From a virus: a stretch of DNA of 42,959 bases. Both the position numbers and the translations under genes were made by a program. The notes below the pieces were generated by a model. That model searched no databases and had not been told where the DNA came from. It worked only from the letters and a program-made list of their open reading frames with translations. The stretch spans positions 1 to 42,959 of IMG/VR virus record IMGVR_UViG_3300006353_000002. One strand, 5' to 3'. Below are positions 7,091 to 13,699 of the stretch, piece after piece (the first letter of the stretch is position 1; the number at the start of each line of letters is the position of its first letter).

Positions 7091-7903
7091 ATGGTCTTCA
7101 GCCCCGCCCTCGCCCACCGCCAGCGCAAGCTTGCCCAGCAGGCCGCCGAGGCCGCCGGGCTCCGCTCGGCCGAGGGCAGCGCACCCGCGATGCCCGACGA
7201 GGGCCCGGTTTCCGCCGAGTACCAGGCGCTGCTCGCCCGCCAGCATGACGATCTGCGCAGCCTGCATCAGATCCAGAGCCAGGAGGCGCGCACCGCCCTC
7301 AAGGCGGAACTGATTGACCAGTATCGCCCCTGGGTCGAAGGCGCGCTGGCGCTGGAGGAAGGGGCCAGCGCCCCGCAGGACGAAATCGTCGTCACCACCT
7401 ATCTGTGGGCGGTGGACACCCGCGACTGGGCCTTCGCCTTGCGCCTCGCGGCGCACATCACCGCGCACGGCCTGCAGCTGCCAGAGCGCTTCCACCGCAC
7501 CCCAGGCGGCTTCCTGATCAGCGAGATGGCCAAGGCCGCAATCGATGAGCCCGGCAGCGTCTCCCACGAAGCGCTGCTCGCCGCGATCCACCTGCTCTAT
7601 GCCGCTGGCGATCCGCCGTTCCTGCTCGAACAGACTGCTGGCCCGGCCTGGGACATGAAGGACGAGACCCGCGCCCGCATCCACCGCGCGATGGCCGAAT
7701 CGTGGTCGCGTCTCGCCGACACCTTTGACCCGGCCCAGCCCAGCCTTGCCGCTGGCGGCAAGCCCGCGCTGGTCGATGCGGCGCTGGCCGAATTCACGCG
7801 TGCCACCACGCTCGATCCGAAGGTTGGCGTGAAGAAACAGATCGAAGCGCTGGAACGCGAGGCCAGGAAGCTGGCCGACGCTGCCGGCGCAGGAACGGAA
7901 TAA
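7091..7903 (+). CDS. M: Terminase small subunit/endonuclease (P2 gpM-like)
   Basis: The 270-residue protein fits P2 gpM (247 residues), the small terminase subunit that recognises and helps to cut cos. The N terminus MVFSPALAHRQRKLAQQ resembles the family start, and DEIVVTTYLWAVDTRDWAFALRLAAHITAHGLQLPERF is the diagnostic central block. ATG 7091 is chosen because AAGGA lies ten bases upstream; a GTG at 7052 is in frame but buried in the stem-loop. The C-terminal Ala-rich extension (ALAEFTRATTLDPKVGVKKQIEALEREARKL) is likely helical. Confidence 0.92.
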   Translation: MVFSPALAHRQRKLAQQAAEAAGLRSAEGSAPAMPDEGPVSAEYQALLARQHDDLRSLHQIQSQEARTALKAELIDQYRPWVEGALALEEGASAPQDEIVVTTYLWAVDTRDWAFALRLAAHITAHGLQLPERFHRTPGGFLISEMAKAAIDEPGSVSHEALLAAIHLLYAAGDPPFLLEQTAGPAWDMKDETRARIHRAMAESWSRLADTFDPAQPSLAAGGKPALVDAALAEFTRATTLDPKVGVKKQIEALEREARKLADAAGAGTE

Positions 7904-7922
7904 AGAGCTCGCCCACGGCGCT

Positions 7923-7987
7923 CGGGGGGCGGTGAGGCAGAAGCGGGGGTCGGAAGTCCCCTCGCCCATGCCGATCCCCACCCCCCG
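7923..7987 (+). promoter_or_regulatory. Second GC stem-loop, between M and L genes
   Basis: CGGGGGG at 7923-7929 pairs with CCCCCCG at 7981-7987. A smaller G/C hairpin can form inside the loop. It occupies the 116-bp gap before the ribosome site of gene L, so gene M is bracketed by two G6/C6 stems. Confidence 0.35.
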
Positions 7988-8019
7988 TAAATATCGACCG
8001 TAAAACTTGAAGGACCGCA

Positions 8020-8499
8020 GTGACCGATATCATCTCCACCCCGCCGGCTCCAGCTTCGCCCGAGGGAGCGAAGGTCTTGGGCGACGGCTGGTGGCCAGAT
8101 ATCGACGTCAACCAGCTGCGCGAGGAAGTCCGCCTTGGCGGCACAACCATCCCACACCTTCGCCTGGTCGCGGCTTTGCGCCTCGCTGTGGCGGATGTCG
8201 TCTTCGAACTACAGGATTGGCGCGACCTTGCCGAGGCGGCCGGCGCGGCCAGTCTGGCCGAAGTCGCGCCAGACCGGAAGATCGACGGACAGCCCGCGCT
8301 CGAAGTGCTTTTCTTCCGCGCGGTCAATGCCACGGCCGCCGCCGATCTCGCCGATCGGCACCTCGATCTCACTGCCACCCGCGAAGGCACAGACCGCGCT
8401 GAAACCCGCACCGATCTCGCCAGCCGGTTCCGCCGCGATGCAACCCGCGCGATTCGTCTGATCACCGGCAAGACCGGCACAATGGTGGATCTGGTATGA
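8020..8499 (+). CDS. L: Head completion/stabilisation protein (P2 gpL-like)
   Basis: The 159-residue protein corresponds to P2 gpL (169 residues), the head completion protein added after DNA packaging to close the portal for tail joining. Position after gpM and the block GDGWWPDIDVNQLREEVRLGGTTIPHLRLVAALRLAVADV agree with the family. Translation starts at GTG 8020 behind GAAGGA (8008-8013). The last codon overlaps the ATG of gene X. Confidence 0.9.
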   Translation: MTDIISTPPAPASPEGAKVLGDGWWPDIDVNQLREEVRLGGTTIPHLRLVAALRLAVADVVFELQDWRDLAEAAGAASLAEVAPDRKIDGQPALEVLFFRAVNATAAADLADRHLDLTATREGTDRAETRTDLASRFRRDATRAIRLITGKTGTMVDLV

Positions 8500-8711
8500 G
8501 CGCCGAAACTGTCACCGCCCAGCGCTTCGACGCGGTCGACCAGCTGGTCTGGCGCCGGCGCGGCCGGACGGCAGGCCTTGTAGAACAGGTGCTCGACACC
8601 AACCCCGGCCTCGCCGCGCGCGGTATGCTGCTCGACGCCGGAACCACTTTCACCCTGCCCGCTGCGCCGGCTGCCGCGCCGATGCGTGAAACCGTCAAGC
8701 TGTGGGACTGA
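8496..8711 (+). CDS. X: Tail protein X (P2 gpX-like)
   Basis: The 71-residue protein is the Phage_tail_X family. It has a LysM-like fold, and residues 15-60 (VDQLVWRRRGRTAGLVEQVLDTNPGLAARGMLLDAGTTFTLP) carry the family pattern. It is a small tail assembly protein, in P2 also encoded between head completion and lysis genes. ATG overlaps the L stop (ATGA). Confidence 0.93.
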   Translation: MSAETVTAQRFDAVDQLVWRRRGRTAGLVEQVLDTNPGLAARGMLLDAGTTFTLPAAPAAAPMRETVKLWD

Positions 8712-8715
8712 GCCG

Positions 8716-9057
8716 ATGACCGGAGCCGAGCTTGCCGCAATCATCACTGCCGGCGGCAGCGCTCTCGGCGCGGCGACTGCCACGTTGAAATTCATCTGGA
8801 ACAAGATCGATCGCCGCATCGCGCATGTCGAGAAAGAACTGGATCATTGCCGCACCCGCGAGGAACGCAGTCAGAAGCGGCGCGCGGTCCACACCCTCGT
8901 CATCGAGCTTCTGTGGCAGGAAGTGAAGCGCCTGGCGCCTGGAACCACCCCGCCAGCACTCGCCCGCGCTAAGCGGTTGCTCGACGATATCAAGCGGCTC
9001 GACCGCGACAACATCGAGAGCGACGCGCTCGATATCGAGATGGAGACAGAGCAATGA
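8716..9057 (+). CDS. Membrane-associated lysis-region protein, unknown
   Basis: This 113-residue protein sits where P2 has its holin gene, between X and the endolysin. Residues 3-26 (GAELAAIITAGGSALGAATATLKF) are a hydrophobic, Ala/Gly-rich segment able to insert in the membrane. The rest is charged and helical, with likely coiled-coil character (IDRRIAHVEKELDHCRTREERSQKR). ATG 8716, three codons after the X stop, is preferred over an upstream start that overlaps X. It may be a single-span holin-like protein or a lysis accessory protein. It overlaps the endolysin by ATGA. Confidence 0.7.
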   Translation: MTGAELAAIITAGGSALGAATATLKFIWNKIDRRIAHVEKELDHCRTREERSQKRRAVHTLVIELLWQEVKRLAPGTTPPALARAKRLLDDIKRLDRDNIESDALDIEMETEQ

Positions 9058-9503
9058 ATCTCTCCGCCCACTTCACCTTGGCCGAAATGAGCCGATCCGC
9101 CGGGGCAATTCGGCGCGGGCTCGACAACACCCCGCCGCCACAAGCCATCGCCTCGATGCGCCTGCTCTGCCTAAACGTGCTCGAGCCGATCCGCGCTCAC
9201 TTCGCCCGGCCCGTCGCGATCACCAGCGGCTATCGCTCCCCGGCCGTAAACAAGGCGGTCGGGGGTTCTTCTACAAGCCAGCACTGCAAGGGCGAGGCGG
9301 CCGATTTCACCGTGCCGGGTGTCAGCAACATCGATCTCGCCCAGTGGATCATGCGAAACCTGCAGTATGACCAGCTGATCTACGAATTCGGCGAGGCAGG
9401 CTGGATCCACTGCTCGTGGCGCGATGGCCCGCTGCGCAGCCAGGAACTAAGCGCGGTCAAGCGCGGCGGCAAGACGGTCTACCTGCCGGGGCTTGTGCGG
9501 TGA
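9054..9503 (+). CDS. Endolysin, M15 family zinc peptidase
   Basis: The 149-residue protein is a Peptidase_M15_3-type (D-Ala-D-Ala carboxypeptidase-like) enzyme that would cut peptidoglycan peptide crosslinks at lysis. The zinc ligands are visible in SQHCKGEAADF (His and Asp) and WIHCSW (His), and SGYRSPAVNKAVGG is the family's substrate-side motif. The N terminus (MNLSAHFTLAEMSRS) has no signal peptide, so export should need a holin. P2 uses a glycosidase (gpK) here, so this is an analogous replacement. Confidence 0.92.
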   Translation: MNLSAHFTLAEMSRSAGAIRRGLDNTPPPQAIASMRLLCLNVLEPIRAHFARPVAITSGYRSPAVNKAVGGSSTSQHCKGEAADFTVPGVSNIDLAQWIMRNLQYDQLIYEFGEAGWIHCSWRDGPLRSQELSAVKRGGKTVYLPGLVR

Positions 9504-9778
9504 AGCGCGTCCCGCATCACATCACGATCATTGCCTTCTGCATCGCCGCGATCACCGGTTATGCCCTGCTCAGTGCTTGGGCGATTCTGGTCGGCGCCGA
9601 AGCGGCGATCAAGGGCGACGTCATCGGCACGTGGAAAAGCTTTGCGGTCGGAGCCTTTGGCTTCTGGCTGGGCTCGTCCTCGGGCGGCAAAGCCCGCGAT
9701 GCCCCTCCCCCCGCCGATGCCAAATCGCCGCTCGACCTGACCGGCGCCGAAATCCCGCAACCAGGAGGAACCTCATGA
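9500..9778 (+). CDS. Holin-like two-span membrane protein
   Basis: The 92-residue product starts at GTG 9500, overlapping the endolysin stop (GTGA). Two hydrophobic spans are visible: ITIIAFCIAAITGYALLSAWAILV and SFAVGAFGFWLGSS, joined by a short loop. A polar, Pro-rich tail of about 30 residues follows. Size, topology and position beside the endolysin fit a class II holin. The family is not one I recognise by sequence. Confidence 0.75.
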   Translation: MKRVPHHITIIAFCIAAITGYALLSAWAILVGAEAAIKGDVIGTWKSFAVGAFGFWLGSSSGGKARDAPPPADAKSPLDLTGAEIPQPGGTS

Positions 9779-10227
9779 CTATCCGCCGCGATATTTCCGA
9801 ATTGATTGGTGCGCTGCTGGCCTGCGCGCTGATTGTCATCCTCGCCGCCTGCAGCGGGCTGGGCGAACCGGTGCGCAGCACGGCCCCCGCCGCCGCGAAT
9901 ATTGCCGCATCCGTCGCCGATGCCGCTGGCGCCCCCGCGCCGGTCAGCCTCGCCGATCGCTCCGTTCGCGACGAACAGGCGCTGCTCGCGCTCGAACTGG
10001 CCTACAAGCTGGCGCGAACTGCCGGCGAGATGGGCCTCGATGCCGGAGTGATCAGAGGCCAGCGCGCCCGCGATCTCGCCGCGCTAGACAACCGCGCCTA
10101 CCTGTCAGTCACACTCGCCCGCAGCCTCTACACCGCCGGCAACGAAGCCACCTGGCACGATGCGTTGGCCGAGGCCAACCGCGCGGTTTCCGATATTCTA
10201 CCTTTGCTTTCGGGAGATAGACGATGA
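9775..10227 (+). CDS. Lipoprotein of the lysis cassette
   Basis: The 150-residue protein begins with a signal peptide ending in the lipobox LAAC (ALIVILAACSG; Cys27 is the expected lipidated residue). A low-complexity Ala/Pro linker is followed by a helical domain (DEQALLALELAYKLARTAGEMGL). In this position it may act as an outer-membrane lipoprotein of spanin type, although no paired inner-membrane spanin is obvious. ATG overlaps the preceding stop (ATGA). Confidence 0.75.
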   Translation: MTIRRDISELIGALLACALIVILAACSGLGEPVRSTAPAAANIAASVADAAGAPAPVSLADRSVRDEQALLALELAYKLARTAGEMGLDAGVIRGQRARDLAALDNRAYLSVTLARSLYTAGNEATWHDALAEANRAVSDILPLLSGDRR

Positions 10228-10436
10228 ACCTCGCCTCACTGCTCAAATTGCTGCCTGTCGTCGGCCCGGTTTTGGCGCGCGGGCAGGAATTCATCGACTG
10301 GTATCACGAAGCCAGCGCCTCGCTGCATCTCACCGACCAGCGCGCCGCACAGGATGCGCTCGCCGCTATTCAGGCCGAGAATGACGAGGGCCACCAACGT
10401 CTTCAGGCCAAGGCTGCCGCCGCCGCGAAAAAGTGA
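10224..10436 (+). CDS. Small protein of the lysis cassette
   Basis: The 70-residue protein has a short hydrophobic N terminus (LASLLKLLPVVGPVLA) followed by a charged helical region ending in an Ala/Lys-rich tail. It could be a peripheral membrane protein or an inner-membrane partner of the preceding lipoprotein. It overlaps its neighbours by ATGA and GTGA, so it belongs to the same transcript. Confidence 0.65.
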   Translation: MNLASLLKLLPVVGPVLARGQEFIDWYHEASASLHLTDQRAAQDALAAIQAENDEGHQRLQAKAAAAAKK

Positions 10437-10930
10437 GAAAGCCGGGCAGCCTGCGCGCGGTGTTCGAAACCGCCTTTCCCGATCTCGCGCAGGATCCTGC
10501 GCGGCTGCGCATGTGGATCGAGCAGGGTCACGTCAAATGCTGGGCCGGCGGTGCGGACCGGCTGAATTTCACCCAGGCCTACACCCTCACCGTCGTGCTC
10601 GAGGGCTGGCGCTTGCCTTCGATCCTGATCTGGGCCTTGCTGATCGACTGGCTCCGGATCCAGCAGCCTGATTTACTCACCCCCGGCAAAGCGGAAACAG
10701 CAATTCCCTTCGAGGCCGATATCATCACTGCCGAAGAGGCCGATATCAGCTTCGATCTTGACCTGACCGAGCCGGTCCGCGTCACCCGCCGCGACGATGG
10801 CGGCTTTGACATGATCGTCGTTGCCGAGCCTGATCCGCTGTTTCCCGATCTTGCGCCGCTTCTGCCCGCCCGTCCGCTCCTCGAAACCGTCTGGGTCGAC
10901 GGCGTGCAACTGGTTCCCGACGCGCCCTAA
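10433..10930 (+). CDS. R: Tail completion protein R (P2 gpR-like)
   Basis: The 165-residue protein matches the P2_Phage_GpR family, needed to finish the tail and join it to the head. The N-terminal block (RKPGSLRAVFETAFPDLAQDP) and VLEGWRLPSILIWALLIDWLRIQQPDLL are characteristic. The translation start is GTG 10433, overlapping the previous TGA. The C-terminal section is acidic. It is followed immediately by S, as in P2. Confidence 0.9.
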   Translation: MRKPGSLRAVFETAFPDLAQDPARLRMWIEQGHVKCWAGGADRLNFTQAYTLTVVLEGWRLPSILIWALLIDWLRIQQPDLLTPGKAETAIPFEADIITAEEADISFDLDLTEPVRVTRRDDGGFDMIVVAEPDPLFPDLAPLLPARPLLETVWVDGVQLVPDAP

Positions 10931-11398
10931 ATGCCGCCCTCCTCCACCCTTGGCGCTACCAGCCTCGAAGCCATCGAGCCGTTCATCGGCGAAGTGCTGA
11001 AGGCGGCCGCGCCCGGACAGCGCAAAAAGCTGATGGACAAGCTGATGCGCTTTGCCCGGCGCGCCAATGCCGAGCGGATTGCCGCGAACGTCGAGCCCGA
11101 AGGCGGCGCAATGGCGAAGCGCAAGCCCCGGAAGGGCAAACGTGGCAAGATGTTCAAGCGCATCGGCAAGACCGGCAGTCTGAAAATCCGCGCCAATCCT
11201 GACGCGGGCGAACTCAGCTTCGTCAATGCTGGTGTGGAGCAGACCGCCGCGACGCATCATTTCGGGCTGGTCGGCTTTGTCGGCAAGACGCGCCGCGGAC
11301 GCATCATCCGGACCAAATACGAAGCGCGCCGCCTGCTGGGCCACGGCGCGGAACAGGCCGACTATCTCGACGAAGTTCTGAAGCACTTCAGCCAATAG
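10931..11398 (+). CDS. S: Tail completion/virion morphogenesis protein S (P2 gpS-like)
   Basis: The 155-residue protein belongs to the phage virion morphogenesis family (P2 gpS, Mu gpG-like). Typical features are the basic segment MAKRKPRKGKRGKMFKRIGK and GVEQTAATHHFGLVGFVGKTRRGR. It helps tail tube termination. ATG directly abuts the stop of R without a separate ribosome site, implying coupling. Confidence 0.9.
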   Translation: MPPSSTLGATSLEAIEPFIGEVLKAAAPGQRKKLMDKLMRFARRANAERIAANVEPEGGAMAKRKPRKGKRGKMFKRIGKTGSLKIRANPDAGELSFVNAGVEQTAATHHFGLVGFVGKTRRGRIIRTKYEARRLLGHGAEQADYLDEVLKHFSQ

Positions 11399-11471
11399 AC
11401 CGCTGGCGTTAGTCGCCCGGCAAGGCCGCAGCCCGCTGGTCTTCGCGCGCGGGGCTTCGCATCACCCGGCA

Positions 11472-12368
11472 ATGCCCGCCCTTCCCGACACCGGCCTGAT
11501 GCTCGACCTGTCGCGCCTGCCCGCGCCCGCCGTGCTCGCGCCGCTGGATTTCGAGGCGATCCTGGGCGAGCGCCTCACAGATTTCCAGACCCGCTACCCT
11601 CAGTTTGACACCTTGCTGGAGAGTGATCCTGCGGTGAAGCTGCAGCAGGTCGATGCCTGGCGCGAACTGCTCACCCGCGCTGCAATCAACGATGCCGCGC
11701 GCGGTGTTATGCTGGCATTTGCCACTGGCTCCGACCTCGATCACCTTGCCGCATTCTACGGCGTTTCCCGCCGGGTGATCGAACCCGCTACCGAAACCAC
11801 GCCCGAAGTTCTGGAAAGTGACGCCGAACTTCGCGCCCGCATCCAGATCGCCCCTGAAACGCTGCCGCATGCCGGGGTTACCGGTGGTTTTTACCGCGCT
11901 CGCGCACTCGCCGCCGTGCCCGCGTTGAAAGATGTCGCCGCGATCAAACGCGGCAATGGCCGGGTCGATCTCGTGCTGCTTTCGCGCGAGGGCGATGGCA
12001 CCGTCAGTCCTGAGCAGCTTGCCACGGTCTCCGCGCTGTTCGCCGATGGCGAGACCGTGCAGTTGACCGATATTCTCTCGGTCAGCGCTGCGGCTATTAC
12101 CCCGTTCGCAGCCGAAATTCACCTTACAGTCAAACGGGGCCCTGATCCCCAGGCCGTGCGATCAGCCGCTGAAGCCGCCGTCCGCGCCTATTGCGCCGAT
12201 CGTCACCGGATCGGAGCGCCGGTCTATGTCCAGATGCTTGCGGCCGTCGCCTCGGTCGGCGGGGTCGAGCACGCCTCGGTTGTCTGGCCCATTGGCGATA
12301 TAGATCCCGGCACAGCCGGTGCAGCCTGGCTGTCGTCCGTCACGCTCACCACCGGTCTGACGGCATGA
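11472..12368 (+). CDS. J: Baseplate assembly protein J (P2 gpJ-like)
   Basis: The 298-residue protein is a Baseplate_J-like wedge protein (P2 gpJ is 302 residues), which forms the wedge of the contractile-tail baseplate. It contains ATGSDLDHLAAFYGVSRRVI, LRARIQIAPETLPHAGVTGGFYRARALAA and RIGAPVYVQMLAAVASVGGVEH in family order. It follows S directly, whereas in P2 the V and W genes come first; here those lie at 22957-23942. A 73-bp gap precedes it, holding a GGCGTTA element like the one in the divergent late promoter region. Confidence 0.93.
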   Translation: MPALPDTGLMLDLSRLPAPAVLAPLDFEAILGERLTDFQTRYPQFDTLLESDPAVKLQQVDAWRELLTRAAINDAARGVMLAFATGSDLDHLAAFYGVSRRVIEPATETTPEVLESDAELRARIQIAPETLPHAGVTGGFYRARALAAVPALKDVAAIKRGNGRVDLVLLSREGDGTVSPEQLATVSALFADGETVQLTDILSVSAAAITPFAAEIHLTVKRGPDPQAVRSAAEAAVRAYCADRHRIGAPVYVQMLAAVASVGGVEHASVVWPIGDIDPGTAGAAWLSSVTLTTGLTA

Positions 12369-13699
12369 CGGCAATCGTCGGCCCTCTCCTTCCCGCCAAT
12401 GCCACCGCCTTCGAGCGCGCATTCGAGGCAATCGGCGCGGCGCGCTATCCATTGCCGGTCGATCTCGTGCGCGATGTCTGGGATCCCGACACATGCCCCG
12501 CGCCGCTGCTCGGCTATCTCGCATGGAGCCTCTCGGTCGACTTGTGGGACGAAGCCTGGCCGGAACTGAAAAAGCGCGAAGTCTGCCGCAAGGCGCTCTG
12601 GCTGCACCGAATCAAGACCACGCCTGAAGGCATCCGTGCTCACGTCAAGCTGGTCGATGCCGAAGTTGTCAAGATTATCCGCCCACCTGCGCGTGAACAT
12701 ATGCGCCGGTCGATTACCCGGGCCGAACGCGAGGCTTGGCTCGATCGGCTCCCGCAGGTGCGCATCTATCCATTCCACGAGCGCGCGACCGGCCGCGTAG
12801 CCCACGCTTTCGCCTCTCGGCCCGCCCGCTTGGCGTTCCTCGCTGAAAAGGCGGCGCCCGGAGTATTCGGTATCGAGGATCAGGGTGGACTGCCAATCGG
12901 CGGCTATACCAGTGCACGCGGCCGACTGGCCCAGCGCCGCTTCGTCGTTCACACTCGCGGCTTTCGCCTCTATCGCCGCCGCGCAACATGGATTGATCCG
13001 GCCACCGGTCTGCCTGAAGCCGAAGCGGCAGTGTCGATCTCCGCAGATGGCCTGACCGAGCAGGTATCGATCCGCACCACTGCCGGACCGCGCCGCTTCT
13101 TCGGCCACGCCTTCGCAGGATCGGGATACCTGCTGCGCAGCCGCGCCGATTTTAGCCTGCTTACTGTACGGATTGCCGACGCTGCCAGTTCGATCATGGT
13201 CACACCTGGCGCCCGCCCGGCGGACGTCCTTCCCCGCCGCGTCGCCATTCGGCGCGCCGCGCAGGGCGGCCGCGCTTTCTTTGCGCGCGCCTTTCTCACG
13301 ACTGCCGCAATCACTGCAGTGCCTGCCCCACGACGCAGCGAAGGCCCTCGCCTGGTCTATGACCGCATCGCAGTTGCCGTCCCCGGTCGATTCCACCCAC
13401 GCCTCAAAGCCAGCGCCTTTGCCGGACGGGGCCGCTTCGGCCTGCCAGCCTTCTCCGCCGAAATGCGCATCCGGGTGCCGATGAGCCGCCCGGCGCCGCT
13501 GGCAAATCGCTGGCATGGCCATGGCTGGGCCAAGCCTGCCAATATGACCCCCTTTTGGCGGGCGATCGAGGCCGTTCGCGTCTCGAAAGCGCTGCGCGAC
13601 ACGATCCACGTCACCACTACCACCACCCGCCGTGCCGAATTCGGGCTTGGCCTGCGCTTCGGCGATTTCGATTTCGGTCAAATGAGAAAGGTTTCCTGA
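12365..13699 (+). CDS. I: Tail/baseplate protein I (P2 gpI-like) with long extension
   Basis: Residues 10-140 match the Tail_P2_I family: FERAFEAIGAARYPLPVDLVRDVWDPDTCPAPLLGYLAWSLSVDLWDEAW and RIKTTPEGIRAHVKLVDAEVVKI. P2 gpI has 176 residues, while this protein has 444. The extra 300 residues are Arg-rich and have no family I recognise; they may attach the novel fibre module that follows. ATG overlaps the J stop (ATGA), and the stop overlaps the next ATG by one base. Confidence 0.88.
   Translation: MTAIVGPLLPANATAFERAFEAIGAARYPLPVDLVRDVWDPDTCPAPLLGYLAWSLSVDLWDEAWPELKKREVCRKALWLHRIKTTPEGIRAHVKLVDAEVVKIIRPPAREHMRRSITRAEREAWLDRLPQVRIYPFHERATGRVAHAFASRPARLAFLAEKAAPGVFGIEDQGGLPIGGYTSARGRLAQRRFVVHTRGFRLYRRRATWIDPATGLPEAEAAVSISADGLTEQVSIRTTAGPRRFFGHAFAGSGYLLRSRADFSLLTVRIADAASSIMVTPGARPADVLPRRVAIRRAAQGGRAFFARAFLTTAAITAVPAPRRSEGPRLVYDRIAVAVPGRFHPRLKASAFAGRGRFGLPAFSAEMRIRVPMSRPAPLANRWHGHGWAKPANMTPFWRAIEAVRVSKALRDTIHVTTTTTRRAEFGLGLRFGDFDFGQMRKVS

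Noticed and set aside
5390-7981. An 863-codon minus-strand frame opposite scaffold, capsid and terminase small subunit genes
   Set aside because: It is the mirror of three confidently identified late genes in G+C-rich DNA. The product is low-complexity and has no ribosome site.
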